A stretch of DNA of 64,000 nucleotides from Pseudoruegeria sp039972875 (GCA_039972875.1 JBDWMA010000021.1:12519-76518); one strand, 5' to 3'. Counted from the stretch's first letter, positions 1 to 9,381 are shown. Numbers and translations are program-made. Notes: generated by a model from the letters alone, not told the origin.

Positions 1-1
1 C

Positions 2-238
2 CAAATCTCTGACGATCAACAGTTTGTTATTCGGCTTCACGACCTTTCACATGTTTTCAAGCAGGGCGTCTTCTCTATAAGTCGCTGGCTTGAAATAATA
101 ATATCTTGGTCGAGTGATGTAGGTATTTCTAAAAACTTGAGGAAACGGGATAATTTTTTGAACACTTACAAGATCTTCAGCGTTTTAGAATTCCCAACAT
201 CTGTCTTCTATTTGGGAACATTAAACGACCAGGCGTAA
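2..238 (+). CDS. C-terminal end of an unidentified protein, cut by the window edge
   Basis: The frame is open from the first bases for 78 codons and ends at TAA 236-238. It contains no ATG, so it would be the tail of a gene starting outside the window. The peptide is mixed polar and hydrophobic (for example RWLEIIISW, NTYKIFSVLEF) and I recognise no family. It is more AT-rich than the genes to its right. It runs convergent to the MBL-fold gene on the other strand. Chance openness cannot be excluded. Confidence 0.3.
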   Translation, partial: QISDDQQFVIRLHDLSHVFKQGVFSISRWLEIIISWSSDVGISKNLRKRDNFLNTYKIFSVLEFPTSVFYLGTLNDQA

Positions 239-421
239 GCTAGTCGAAGCTATGTCGGGGGGAGCCGATCAAACGCGCACGAAATAGCACCATACCATGA
301 TAGGTATAGTGCGATATCGTGCAGCGTTTCTTTAAAGAGCACTCTGAGTGTCGCACGAAATGCGTGATTGCCCCGGCTTTATGCAGAATAAATTGGGGAC
401 TTCATACCGTGGTTTACGATA

Positions 422-1279
422 TTACAGTTCAATTTTGATCCCATCATGACCGATAATTAACGGTCCATTCCATTCGGGCGCGACAGCGTCTTGCCAATCT
501 TTGATGTCATAGGAAGGGTCATCTGATGGGATGAGATGTGTCAACGCAAGCCGTTTGACGTCAGCTTTCTTTGCGATTTTGGCAGCATCATGGGCGAAAC
601 TATGTGAACGTAGCCAATGTGCCATCAGTTTGTCTGAGCCATTGCCAATACGCTCCATCAAAGCCGGTAGTGCGGCTTCCAACATTGCTTCGTGTACCAG
701 CAAGTCCGCACCACGCGCAAAGTTTTCCAACGTGGCTAATGGTGCTGTGTCACCAGAGAATACAACATGGGCAGTATTCGTTTTGAACGACAGAGAAAAG
801 CAGTCAACAAGCGGGGGGTGTTCGGTTCGAAGCGCGCTGATTGTAATGCCTTCGCGTGTGACTACTTCGCCTTCATCGATGACATGAAATGTTACAAGAG
901 CGGCCAAATTGGGCCGCCCTTCATCTTCTGTACGTAGGGCGATGTCGGCTTCCATAGCCGTTAAGAAACCGGCCCAATATTTGTCGAGCCCAGCGGGCCC
1001 GAAAACATCCACCGGTGTTTTTAGGCCTGCTGTCCAAGCTGTATGAAGGAGAGAGCCGAGTTCAAGGTAGTGATCGGAATGCAGATGGCTGATAAAGATC
1101 AATGATAAGTTTTTCAGCTGCATGCCTTGATTAACAAGCCCACGCGTTACGCCCAATCCGCAATCTAACACGATCTGTTGGCCGTTCATGCACACCATAT
1201 TGGACGTTGGCATCGAAGAGCCAGGGCGGATTGCGGGCCCACCTTTGGTGCCCAAAAGGGCGATATAATCTTGTGTCAT
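422..1279 (-). CDS. MBL-fold metallo-hydrolase (RNase Z / arylsulfatase-like type)
   Basis: This is a metallo-beta-lactamase fold protein of about 285 residues. The zinc-binding signature SHLHSDH lies about 70 residues in. A later FSGDTAP segment supplies the bridging Asp, and ALTHLIP near the C terminus supplies the last His. The overall pattern resembles RNase Z/AtsA-like hydrolases. Translation most likely begins at MTQDYIAL (1279); a start at 1294 would add five residues and overlap the aminotransferase stop by 4 bp. It is the last gene of an IclR-aminotransferase-hydrolase operon. The substrate is unknown; hydrolysis of an ester or lactone intermediate of the neighbouring carboxylate pathway is an inference. 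Confidence 0.8.
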   Translation of the reverse strand: MTQDYIALLGTKGGPAIRPGSSMPTSNMVCMNGQQIVLDCGLGVTRGLVNQGMQLKNLSLIFISHLHSDHYLELGSLLHTAWTAGLKTPVDVFGPAGLDKYWAGFLTAMEADIALRTEDEGRPNLAALVTFHVIDEGEVVTREGITISALRTEHPPLVDCFSLSFKTNTAHVVFSGDTAPLATLENFARGADLLVHEAMLEAALPALMERIGNGSDKLMAHWLRSHSFAHDAAKIAKKADVKRLALTHLIPSDDPSYDIKDWQDAVAPEWNGPLIIGHDGIKIEL

Positions 1280-1290
1280 GTCAGATCCTT

Positions 1291-2637
1291 TCAAATGGCT
1301 GTGAAACCGGCGTCCAACGCAGATAAGATGGTGGAGGCCTCATCCTCTGACAGGATCAACGGTGGGGACATGATTAGGTTGGGACCAGAGACGCGCACCA
1401 TCGCCCCATTTTGATAGGCGACTTCTTGCACCTTTGCTGCGGTTGCGCCATCGATTGGGGCTTTGGTGTCTCTGTCACTGACCATCTCAATAGCAGTCAT
1501 GAGACCGAGACCACCACGGACGTCACCAATGATGTTGTGCTTTTCCATCAACGCCAGGCAACCTTCATAGAGCTGCGTTCCACGCACCGCCGCGTTTTCA
1601 ACTACATTCAAGCGCTTGGTTTCTTCAAGGCAAGCCAAAGCGGCAGCCGCGCCGACAGGATGTCCGGAATAGGTGTAGCCATGTCCAATCTTAGCAGATG
1701 GGTTGCCCTCAAACACCTCGATCATACGTTCGCCCAGCATCACCGCGCCGAATGGGAAGAAACCGTTGGTGATCGCTTTGGCGGTTGCCATCATATCTGG
1801 TTTGATTCCCCAAAGGCGCGCTCCTGACCATGCACCGGTGCGGCCAAAGGCTGTAATGACCTCGTCGGTGATCAGCAAAATGCCATTGCGATTACAGATT
1901 TCTTGTACCTTAGGAGCAAAGGATTTGTGGGGTAGAATAACGCCGCCTGCACCAAGAACCGGTTCCATAATCATCGCGGCAATCGTGTTTGCTCCTTGAA
2001 ACGCGATTTCATCTTCAAGCGCTTGCAGGCAAAGTTGCGCTAATTTTTCCGGGTCAGTTTCGTTGAACGGATTGCGGTAGGTATAAGGGGCAGGGATGTG
2101 GAAGCAGCCCGGCAAAAGCGGTTCATAGGCAGTGCGAAAATTGGCATTTCCGTTTACGGATGCGCCGCCCATGTGCGTGCCATGATAGCCCTTCTTAAGG
2201 CTGAGGAACTTTGTGCGGCCTGATTCGCCCCGCAATTTGTGGTATTGGCGTGCCAATCGCAGGCTCGTTTCGACGGAATCTGACCCGCCAGAGGTAAAGA
2301 ATGAGCGTTGCAAGCCATCTGGAGCAAAGAATTGGTTCAGCTCATAGGACAATTCAATTACGGCATCGTTAGATGTACCGCGAAAGGTCGAATAATAAGG
2401 AAGCTGGTTCAGTTGTTTGGCAATGGCGTCTTTTACGGGCTGACAAGAATACCCTAAGTTTACGTTCCACAAGCCGCCAACACCATCGACAACGGTGTGG
2501 CCGTCAATATCGGTGATGTTCACACCGTGGGATCCCGTTATGATCTTTGGTGGTTGATCAATGGTGTCTTTGGGGGACGTCATTGGATGCCACATCTCTT
2601 TGCCGTTGTGTTCTCTCAGGAAGTTCGAATCTTTCAT
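1291..2637 (-). CDS. class III PLP-dependent aminotransferase
   Basis: A fold-type I aminotransferase of 448 residues, in the omega-amino acid:pyruvate / GABA-type subgroup. Visible features are the FFTSGGSDSVETSLRLA phosphate-binding stretch, LLITDEVITAFGRTG with the PLP-contacting Asp, and AKAITNGFFPFGAV with the Schiff-base Lys. Start chosen at MKDSNFLREHN because its ATG overlaps the TGA of the upstream IclR gene (ATGA), which implies translational coupling; an upstream start would add 15 residues. Such enzymes move an amino group from an omega-amino acid or amine to pyruvate and leave an aldehyde. An aldehyde dehydrogenase is encoded in the divergent arm, so amine to semialdehyde to acid is a plausible route. 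The actual substrate is not visible. Confidence 0.9.
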   Translation of the reverse strand: MKDSNFLREHNGKEMWHPMTSPKDTIDQPPKIITGSHGVNITDIDGHTVVDGVGGLWNVNLGYSCQPVKDAIAKQLNQLPYYSTFRGTSNDAVIELSYELNQFFAPDGLQRSFFTSGGSDSVETSLRLARQYHKLRGESGRTKFLSLKKGYHGTHMGGASVNGNANFRTAYEPLLPGCFHIPAPYTYRNPFNETDPEKLAQLCLQALEDEIAFQGANTIAAMIMEPVLGAGGVILPHKSFAPKVQEICNRNGILLITDEVITAFGRTGAWSGARLWGIKPDMMATAKAITNGFFPFGAVMLGERMIEVFEGNPSAKIGHGYTYSGHPVGAAAALACLEETKRLNVVENAAVRGTQLYEGCLALMEKHNIIGDVRGGLGLMTAIEMVSDRDTKAPIDGATAAKVQEVAYQNGAMVRVSGPNLIMSPPLILSEDEASTILSALDAGFTAI

Positions 2638-3443
2638 GACGACGTGTCCAATTCTTGATGTGATGGCATGGCACTGTTCCATGCTTTTTCAATGGCTGGG
2701 GGGATAGTGCCACCCCAGCTTTTGGTGATTTCGCGGCTGGCTGTGATGAGCGCTGTTTTGATGATGCTTTCAAGTTCTGGCGTGAAGCGTGATGCGACGC
2801 TCGCCACTGAGACGGCCCCCGCTAACTGACCTGTTTGGTCAAAAATGGGGGCAGCCAGGCTATTGATTTCTTTTTCAAAACAGCCAACAGATCGCCCCAT
2901 ACCCGATGTCCGAGCAGAGGCAATCAGCGTCTCTAAAGACTCCGGTGTCATTGGGGTTAAGTCGGTGAATGCCTCGAAATTTTCACACGCAGCGGCAAAC
3001 ATTTCGTCGGGGCCGAAGGCCACTGCGCAATTGCCGGACGCTGTCGCATGAAGCGGAAATGTTGTGATGTCTATAACAGCTCGAGTGCTGTGTTTTGGTG
3101 ACTCGCGGGATATCAATGCAAATAGCGTCGAGCCTGACAGAACAGAGACGTGAACGGTTTCACCCGTAACATCAACAAGGGTTGCAAGGGGTGTTTCTGC
3201 GCCAGCTTTACGCGGCACTGTGGCTTCTCTCATGCGACCAAGCTGAAGAAGGGCCGGCCCGAGGCGATAATTCTTGGATGCTACAACTTGTTCAACAAAT
3301 CCAGCTTTTTCAAGTACTTGAAGGTGTCTGTAGGTTGTTGCCTTGTCACGTTTTGCAAGGCGGCACATCTGGGATAAGCCGATTTCTGGCTGTGCCTCAG
3401 AAAACAGCGAAAGGAGTTCAAGTGCTTTGGATGCGGACGACAT
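2634..3443 (-). CDS. IclR-family transcriptional regulator
   Basis: This 269-residue regulator has an N-terminal winged helix-turn-helix (ASKALELLSLF, then LSQMCRLAKRDKATTYRHLQVLEKAGFV). The C-terminal IclR effector domain includes a GRSVGCFEKEINSLAAPIFD stretch typical of the family. The start at MSSASKALELL is preferred over a longer version beginning 14 residues earlier, since family members start just before the HTH. It is divergent from tctC and heads the aminotransferase-hydrolase operon. The inverted repeat at 3521-3537 is a good candidate for its operator, so it probably controls both arms in response to the transported carboxylate or a breakdown product. Confidence 0.9.
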   Translation of the reverse strand: MSSASKALELLSLFSEAQPEIGLSQMCRLAKRDKATTYRHLQVLEKAGFVEQVVASKNYRLGPALLQLGRMREATVPRKAGAETPLATLVDVTGETVHVSVLSGSTLFALISRESPKHSTRAVIDITTFPLHATASGNCAVAFGPDEMFAAACENFEAFTDLTPMTPESLETLIASARTSGMGRSVGCFEKEINSLAAPIFDQTGQLAGAVSVASVASRFTPELESIIKTALITASREITKSWGGTIPPAIEKAWNSAMPSHQELDTSS

Positions 3444-3520
3444 TTGGTGAACAATCCTACTTTGGTAAGAAAATATTTGACACATCAGTTATGAAGGTGC
3501 AAGCTATTTTTAGCAACACT

Positions 3521-3537
3521 GGTTCAGTATATGAACC
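3521..3537. promoter_or_regulatory. Putative IclR operator in the IclR-tctC divergent region
   Basis: A perfect inverted repeat, GGTTCA-N5-TGAACC, lies 19 bp upstream of the tctC start codon. Its size and symmetry suit a dimeric regulator, and the only local candidate is the divergent IclR gene. A TTGACA hexamer occurs at 3477-3482 but I see no well-placed -10 box after it, so the promoter itself is not assigned. Binding is inferred. Confidence 0.5.
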
Positions 3538-3555
3538 GAAACAGGGAAGAACGCA

Positions 3556-4500
3556 ATGTTAAAATTTACGAAGACGGCATCAGCGATGGCTTTGGCGATG
3601 GCTGCAATGACAGGCGGAGCGCAGGCGGATTATCCGGAAAAACCGGTTGAGTTTGTTGTTCCTTGGCCTCCGGGTGATCTTGAAGATGTTCTGACGCGTA
3701 TGATCGCAGAGGACTTTTCTGAGGCCTATGGTGTCCCGACAGCAGTCGTGAACAAGCCGGGCGGTGGCGGTGGGCCATTCCCGGGCGCGATCGAGGTGGC
3801 GAACGCACCTGCGGATGGTTACACTGTTGGCTCTTTCATCATTGCGATTCCAGTTGTAGGGCCGCAGATCGGTATTCCGGAGTTGAATCCAAACCCGTTT
3901 GTGCCGCTTGGAAACTTTTTGACCTATCCGTTCGTAATCGCAGCCGGTGCAAATGCGCCTTATGATGACATGGCTGGACTTGCTGCTCACGCAGCCGAAA
4001 ACGACGTTGTTCTTGGTCATTTTGGTGCGCCGTTGGTGCCGACTCAGGTGACCCTTGGTTTGGCAGCAGAGATGGGTTTTTCTTATGCAGCGGATGCGGC
4101 GTTTGACGCATTGGATTGCAATACACTGGCATCCGGTGATGTGGACGTCATCAATACAACCTTACAATTGATCCTGCCATGTATTGATGATGTAAAAGTT
4201 CTTGCCTCCATAGGTGGAGAGCGTATCGGGTTGACGCCTGATACTCCCACAGTGGCTGAATTGGCACCGAACCTAAATGTTTCTCTATGGAACGGCTTGT
4301 TTGTTCACGCTGACACGCCACAAGATGTGCAAGAGAAAATCAGCGCCGTAGCCGCTGAAACAATGAAATCAGAACGCGCGCAGACATTGGCCTCTGAAAC
4401 AGGTGCTCTTGTGTATTGGCAGCCAGCTGACGAAGTTGCCACTCAGATCGAACAAGACATCGAAACGATGGGCCTTATCGGCGAAATCTTGGGTCAATAA
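3556..4500 (+). CDS. tctC: TctC-family periplasmic solute-binding protein of a tripartite tricarboxylate transporter
   Basis: The 314-residue protein begins with a Sec signal peptide (basic MLKFTK, hydrophobic core, likely cleavage after GAQA). It then shows the family opening YPEKPVEFVVPWPPGD and the KPGGGGGPFPG ligand-loop region. TctC proteins bind carboxylates in the periplasm and hand them to the TctA/TctB membrane complex. tctB and tctA follow on the same strand, so the system is complete. The tctC-tctB gap of 74 bp holds a strong hairpin, as expected if the binding protein is made in excess. The ligand cannot be read from sequence; the catabolic neighbours suggest a small organic acid. 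Confidence 0.92.
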   Translation: MLKFTKTASAMALAMAAMTGGAQADYPEKPVEFVVPWPPGDLEDVLTRMIAEDFSEAYGVPTAVVNKPGGGGGPFPGAIEVANAPADGYTVGSFIIAIPVVGPQIGIPELNPNPFVPLGNFLTYPFVIAAGANAPYDDMAGLAAHAAENDVVLGHFGAPLVPTQVTLGLAAEMGFSYAADAAFDALDCNTLASGDVDVINTTLQLILPCIDDVKVLASIGGERIGLTPDTPTVAELAPNLNVSLWNGLFVHADTPQDVQEKISAVAAETMKSERAQTLASETGALVYWQPADEVATQIEQDIETMGLIGEILGQ

Positions 4501-4519
4501 GTACGTCTTCCTAGAATTA

Positions 4520-4544
4520 GTCGGGCAGCTTTAGGTTGCCCGAC
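4520..4544 (+). terminator. Intercistronic hairpin between tctC and tctB
   Basis: An 8-bp perfect stem (GTCGGGCA / TGCCCGAC) with a 9-nt loop lies 20 bp after the tctC stop. No U-run follows it, so it probably protects the tctC message or causes partial termination rather than ending the operon. Confidence 0.6.
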
Positions 4545-4574
4545 CTTACAAATCCATAGGAACGGAGCCACTGC

Positions 4575-5114
4575 ATGTACAGTGTTAAGACCCTTCAAAA
4601 CCTATTCAAACGCTATAGGCGTCCGGGGGATATCGTGTTCGCCTGGATCGTGTTTCTATTGGCTGCGTTTCTGGTTCTTCAGATATCGGATCAGACCACG
4701 TGGCGACCGGGTACTAAATTATTCGCACAGCCACGTTTTTGGCCAGCTGTTTCCTTAACAACTATGACAATTTTTGCCGCATTTCACCTTTTGGGCTCAG
4801 CGTTGTCAGAACGTATTCAAGGCCGTTGGCAAGAAGTCTGGCTATGGATTTCAGCGCTGGAATATGCGGCTTGGTTTATCGCCTATGCAGCCCTCATTCC
4901 TTATACTGGTTATCTTTTGACAACAGTTGTTTTCGCGGTCGCCTTGGCCTTTCGGGCCGGATATCGCAGGTCGTTGATGTTGATTGCTGCGGGTGGCTCA
5001 GCCGTTTTCATCGTTCTGCTGTTTAAAACCACGCTACAAGTAAACCTGCCTTCTGGCTTGATCTATGAATACCTGCCCGATGGGGCACGTCAGATCATGC
5101 TGACCTATTTCTGA
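4575..5114 (+). CDS. tctB: TctB-family small membrane subunit of the tripartite tricarboxylate transporter
   Basis: A 179-residue integral membrane protein with about four hydrophobic segments, near residues 20-38, 55-75, 92-112 and 118-155. The order is typical of TctB, which is poorly conserved in sequence. It sits between tctC and tctA, 12 bp before tctA. With TctA it forms the inner-membrane complex that imports the TctC-bound carboxylate using an ion gradient. The assignment rests on size, topology and synteny more than on motifs. Confidence 0.85.
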   Translation: MYSVKTLQNLFKRYRRPGDIVFAWIVFLLAAFLVLQISDQTTWRPGTKLFAQPRFWPAVSLTTMTIFAAFHLLGSALSERIQGRWQEVWLWISALEYAAWFIAYAALIPYTGYLLTTVVFAVALAFRAGYRRSLMLIAAGGSAVFIVLLFKTTLQVNLPSGLIYEYLPDGARQIMLTYF

Positions 5115-5126
5115 TCGGAAAACGTT

Positions 5127-6644
5127 ATGGAAAATATCTATGCCGGGCTGGAAATGCTTGCCCGATGGGACGTTTTATTAGCCCTATTTATCGGCTCAAT
5201 TGGGGGGGTCATTATTGGCGCAATCCCAGGTGTCGGTCCAGCGGTAGCGATCGCCATATTATTGCCCGCGACTTTCTCTCTTGATCCGATTGTGGGTCTG
5301 ACCATGCTGCTTGGGATCTATGGGTCGTCCATGTATGGTGGGGCTATTCCTGCCGTTTTGATCAACACACCGGGTACAGCGGTGAATGCGCTTACATCCT
5401 ATGATGGTTATCCAATGACCGAAAACGGAGAGGCTCATCGCGCCGTTTCGTTGGCCTATTCCGCGTCTTTTTGGGGCGGCATATTTGGTATCGGGTGTTT
5501 GATATTATTATCACCGGTATTGGCCTTGGTTGCACCTATGTTTGGAAGTCGAGAGATTTTCTTAGCCGCCTTATTGGGCATAATACTTGTTGTACTGGCA
5601 CACCGAGGACAGATCTTTGCAGCTGGCATGCTAGCTATGTTCGGCATCTTTTTGCAAACAGTCGGGCTTGATCCAACGACCTATACACAAAGGTATTCGT
5701 TCGGTTATTCCTTTTTAAGCTCCGGTGTGAACCTGATTGTGGTTGTCCTTGGTCTTTTCGCACTAAGCCAAGCCTTCTTCTTGCTCACCTCGCCAGACAG
5801 TAGCCCAAATGCCAAGCCCGTCACAGGTAAGATGGGTGCAGGTATTAAAGAGCTAATGCAGCACAAGCGGGTGGCGACGGTGGCGTCGGCCTTTGGTGTG
5901 GTATTGGGAATGATCCCTGGAACAGGTGAATTCACCGCCCAGTTCATGAGTTACACCTACGCACAAAAAACGTCGAAAGACCCTGACAAATTCGGCAAAG
6001 GATCACCAGAAGGTTTGATCGCATCTGAGGCTGCCAACAATGCAGTGCCAGCGGCTGCGATGATCCCGTTGCTTGCGCTTGGTATTCCGGGTGAGGCGTT
6101 GACTGCGATGATGTTATCTGTGTTTTACGTTCACAATGTAATCCCCGGGCCGCAACTCTTTCAGAACAATATCGATTTGGTTTATGGGCTCTATTTCGCG
6201 TTGATTGCGTTGAACGTTATCGTCATGATCTTCTTGCTGTTCTCAACGAACTTGTTGACCAAGATCATCCGTGTTCCAACACGATTTTTAGGCGTCATGA
6301 TTTTGCTGCTGTCTTTCGTCGGTGTTTATTCACTGCGCAACTCATTGACCGATTGCATGATTGCGGCGGGCTTTGGGGTGCTAGGCTTAATCTTGAAACG
6401 TCTAAACTTGCCAATAGTGCCCATCATCTTGGGCATGGTTCTCGGTGGCATCATGGAGGTCAAGCTCCGCTCGGCATTGCCACGGCTCAAGTCGCCTTTG
6501 GATATGATTGACCGTCCGATTACTGCAATCTTATTCGTGATTATCCTTATCGTGATTGGGATACACATTCGTGGGTTGATCAAAGAGTGGCGAACAGCAC
6601 TCGAGGATGAAGATCACAACCTTTCTGACACGTACCAACGGTAG
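5127..6644 (+). CDS. tctA: TctA-family large membrane subunit of the tripartite tricarboxylate transporter
   Basis: The 505-residue polytopic protein starts with the hallmark glycine/proline-rich TctA segment (IGGVIIGAIPGVGPAVAIAI). It repeats a related motif in the second half (GVVLGMIPGTGEFTAQFMSY), followed by EAANNAVPAAAMIPLLALGIPG, all strongly diagnostic. It has about 11-12 transmembrane helices. TctA is the transport channel subunit. It is 6 bp upstream of the aldehyde dehydrogenase, so uptake and catabolism are likely one transcription unit. Confidence 0.95.
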   Translation: MENIYAGLEMLARWDVLLALFIGSIGGVIIGAIPGVGPAVAIAILLPATFSLDPIVGLTMLLGIYGSSMYGGAIPAVLINTPGTAVNALTSYDGYPMTENGEAHRAVSLAYSASFWGGIFGIGCLILLSPVLALVAPMFGSREIFLAALLGIILVVLAHRGQIFAAGMLAMFGIFLQTVGLDPTTYTQRYSFGYSFLSSGVNLIVVVLGLFALSQAFFLLTSPDSSPNAKPVTGKMGAGIKELMQHKRVATVASAFGVVLGMIPGTGEFTAQFMSYTYAQKTSKDPDKFGKGSPEGLIASEAANNAVPAAAMIPLLALGIPGEALTAMMLSVFYVHNVIPGPQLFQNNIDLVYGLYFALIALNVIVMIFLLFSTNLLTKIIRVPTRFLGVMILLLSFVGVYSLRNSLTDCMIAAGFGVLGLILKRLNLPIVPIILGMVLGGIMEVKLRSALPRLKSPLDMIDRPITAILFVIILIVIGIHIRGLIKEWRTALEDEDHNLSDTYQR

Positions 6645-6650
6645 AGTATC

Positions 6651-8135
6651 ATGGATCAAACACAAATCGACCAGCTGCGCGCACAGCCGGTTCCGGCATT
6701 CAAACATCTGATTGAGGGAAAACATGTTCAGGCCAGTGATGGTCAGACAATGGACATTATCTCTCCTATCGATGGTCAATTATTGACGACCACTGCCAAA
6801 GGCACAAAGGCCGATATGGAGGCAGCAATCGCCTCAGCACGCTTGGCCTTCGAAGATCGTCGCTGGGCGGGGCAACCCCCTGCAGCGCGTAAAAAGGTCA
6901 TGTTGAAATGGGCCGATTTGATCGAGGCGAACGCCTTGGAGCTAGCGGTATTGGGCGTCCGCGATAATGGCACTGAAATTGGTATGGCAATCAAGGCCGA
7001 GCCAGGGTCTGCGGCTGCAACTATTCGGTACTATGCGGAAGCCTTGGACAAGATCTACGGTGAGATCGCGCCGACATCTTCTGATGTACTTGGGATGATC
7101 CACAAAGAGCCTGTGGGCGTTGTTGGTGCGATTATACCTTGGAATTTCCCGTTGATGATCGGCGCTTGGAAGCTGGGTCCTGCTTTGGCAATGGGCAATT
7201 CAGTTGTGTTAAAGCCGTCTGAAACGGCATCCTTATCATTAATGCGTATGGCTGAATTGGCACTTGAGGCAGGATTACCGGCTGGTGTGCTGAATGCGGT
7301 CACAGGCGAAGGTGCTGTGGTAGGTGAGGCTTTGGGCCTGTCTATGGACGTAGATGTTTTGGTGTTTACAGGGTCTGGCGGGACGGGACGCCGTTTGATG
7401 GAATACGCAGCCCGGTCCAACATGAAGCGCGTTTATCTGGAATTGGGCGGCAAATCACCGAACATCATTTTCGCTGATGCGCCAAATCTGGATGAGGCCG
7501 CAAAGGTCGCAGCCGGTGGAATTTTCCGCAATTCTGGACAGGTTTGTGTGGCTGGATCGCGGTTGTTGGTAGAGGCCTCGATCCATGATGACTTCGTCGC
7601 AGCCGTTGCCAAGGCAGCGGAGGCGATGCGCGTTGGTGATCCATTGAAGGTGGACACGCAAATCGGGGCTGTGAACTCCGAAGTTCAGCTACTTGCCAAC
7701 CTTGGGTTTGTCGAAACAGCCAAATCCGAAGGTGGCAATATTGTCACTGGCGGCGCGCGCATTCTGGAAGAAACGGGTGGCTATTACATGTCCCCTACAA
7801 TTGTCACGGGCGTAGATCAGAACGCAACGTTGGCACAAAAAGAGGTCTTTGGACCTGTGTTGGGGGTGACGGAATTTTCGTCCGATGAAGAAGCGATCCA
7901 GATAGCAAATTCGACAATTTACGGGCTGGCCGGTGGCGTTTGGACATCTAACCTTAGTCGTGCGCACCGGATGATCCGCGGAGTGCGAACAGGTGTAATT
8001 CATGTGAACACATACGGTGGGCCGGATGTGACTGTGCCATTGGGTGGCGTCGGACAATCCGGAAACGGTGCCGATAAATCGCTTCATGCCATCGATAAAT
8101 ACATCAACCTTAAGACCGCTTGGATCAAACTTTAG
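6651..8135 (+). CDS. NAD(P)-dependent aldehyde dehydrogenase
   Basis: A 494-residue aldehyde dehydrogenase superfamily enzyme that oxidises an aldehyde to a carboxylic acid in the cytoplasm. Visible features are the GAIIPWNFPL segment, the cofactor-binding FTGSGGTGRR loop, the general base Glu at about residue 264 in LELGGKSPN, and the catalytic Cys at about 299 in NSGQVCVAGSR. Length is normal. It lies in the tctCBA operon and could oxidise the aldehyde produced by the divergent aminotransferase. Substrate specificity is not predictable from these motifs. Confidence 0.93.
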   Translation: MDQTQIDQLRAQPVPAFKHLIEGKHVQASDGQTMDIISPIDGQLLTTTAKGTKADMEAAIASARLAFEDRRWAGQPPAARKKVMLKWADLIEANALELAVLGVRDNGTEIGMAIKAEPGSAAATIRYYAEALDKIYGEIAPTSSDVLGMIHKEPVGVVGAIIPWNFPLMIGAWKLGPALAMGNSVVLKPSETASLSLMRMAELALEAGLPAGVLNAVTGEGAVVGEALGLSMDVDVLVFTGSGGTGRRLMEYAARSNMKRVYLELGGKSPNIIFADAPNLDEAAKVAAGGIFRNSGQVCVAGSRLLVEASIHDDFVAAVAKAAEAMRVGDPLKVDTQIGAVNSEVQLLANLGFVETAKSEGGNIVTGGARILEETGGYYMSPTIVTGVDQNATLAQKEVFGPVLGVTEFSSDEEAIQIANSTIYGLAGGVWTSNLSRAHRMIRGVRTGVIHVNTYGGPDVTVPLGGVGQSGNGADKSLHAIDKYINLKTAWIKL

Positions 8136-8145
8136 GAGTTATGGG

Positions 8146-9381
8146 ATGACCAATAAAACAATTCTTGTGATCGGGACCTATGACACCAAAGATGACGAGT
8201 TGGGCTATCTTGCAGGTGTAATCCGCGATCAAGGCGGGTGTGTGTTGACGATGGATGTGTCCGTTTTGGGTGATCCGTCTAAACCTTGCGATTATTCGAA
8301 ACATGACGTTGCTGAGGAAGGCGGAAGCTCGATCAAGGCTGCCATTGACAGCGGCAATGAAAACACTGCGATGCAGATCATGGGGCAGGGGGCGGCTTTG
8401 CTAACGGCTCGTCTGTACCGCGAAGGCAAGATCGACGCAATGATTGTTCTTGGCGGCACTATGGGCACGGATCTGGCGTTGGATGTGTGTTCTGCTTTGC
8501 CGTTGGGCGTGCCAAAATATATCGTCTCGACGGTGTCCTTCTCCCCCTTAATCCCTGCCGAACGGTTGGCCGCAGATACACAGATGATCCTTTGGGCAGG
8601 CGGGCTTTATGGCCTCAATTCCGTATGTAAAGCATCGCTGAGTCAAGCGGCAGGCGCTGTCTTGGGGGCCGCGCGCGCGGCCGAGCCTATGAACCGGCGT
8701 AAGCCCTTGATCGGGATGACATCGCTCGGCAAAACCGCGCTGAGGTATATGGTGTCTTTGAAACCTGCTCTGGAAGAACGTGGTTTTGAGGTAGCTGTAT
8801 TTCATTCCACCGGCATGGGGGGCCGCGCATTTGAAAGCCTCGCACACGAGGGGGCGTTCGCCTGTGTATTTGACTTTTGCACACAGGAGCTGGGCAATCA
8901 CATTCAGGGCTCGAATATCTCAGCTGGGGCGGATCGTTTGACCAATGCAGGTGCTAACGGTACGCCGCAAATCGTGGCGCCCGGGTGTTATGATCTGGTT
9001 GATGTTGTCGGCTGGAAGCCGATTGATGACAAATGGGCGGATCATATGAAGCACGCTCATAACCGTTTGTTGACGTCGATCGTTTTGCAGGCGGCTGAAA
9101 CCAAACAAATCGCACGTGCGCATTGTAAACAATTGGCTACGGCAAAGGGGCCGGTTGCGATGATCCTGCCTGAAAAGGGGTTAGGCGAATGGGACCGTGA
9201 AGGGGCCGACCTCCACAATGCTGAAGGTTTGGCTGCTTTCTTGGATGAAATTGAGAAAAGCCTGCCATCCAATGTATCTGCTCAGCGAATTCCTCATCAC
9301 ATTAACGATGCTGAGTTTGCGGATAAGGCGTTGGAAATATTCGATGAATGGTGTGCGGATGGCACGGTTCAGGTGGGGTGA
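8146..9381 (+). CDS. Tm-1-like ATP-binding domain protein (UPF0261)
   Basis: A 411-residue protein starting KTILVIGTYDTKDDELGYL, the characteristic opening of the UPF0261/Tm-1-like family, with a second-domain motif GMTSLGKTALRYMV. The plant homologue Tm-1 binds ATP and tomato mosaic virus replicase; the bacterial role is not established. The ATG at 8146 has a good AGGAG at 8134-8138. An earlier ATG at 8141 is out of frame, and a start inside the upstream gene is unnecessary. Last gene of the tctCBA operon; its stop directly abuts the stop of the convergent MarR gene. The recurrent company of carboxylate transporters suggests a catabolic role, by inference. Confidence 0.88.
   Translation: MTNKTILVIGTYDTKDDELGYLAGVIRDQGGCVLTMDVSVLGDPSKPCDYSKHDVAEEGGSSIKAAIDSGNENTAMQIMGQGAALLTARLYREGKIDAMIVLGGTMGTDLALDVCSALPLGVPKYIVSTVSFSPLIPAERLAADTQMILWAGGLYGLNSVCKASLSQAAGAVLGAARAAEPMNRRKPLIGMTSLGKTALRYMVSLKPALEERGFEVAVFHSTGMGGRAFESLAHEGAFACVFDFCTQELGNHIQGSNISAGADRLTNAGANGTPQIVAPGCYDLVDVVGWKPIDDKWADHMKHAHNRLLTSIVLQAAETKQIARAHCKQLATAKGPVAMILPEKGLGEWDREGADLHNAEGLAAFLDEIEKSLPSNVSAQRIPHHINDAEFADKALEIFDEWCADGTVQVG

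Noticed and set aside
41..421. Promoter or RNA elements in the left edge
   Set aside because: Only weak short hairpins (ATACC/GGTAT near 291-306) were seen, not enough for a call.
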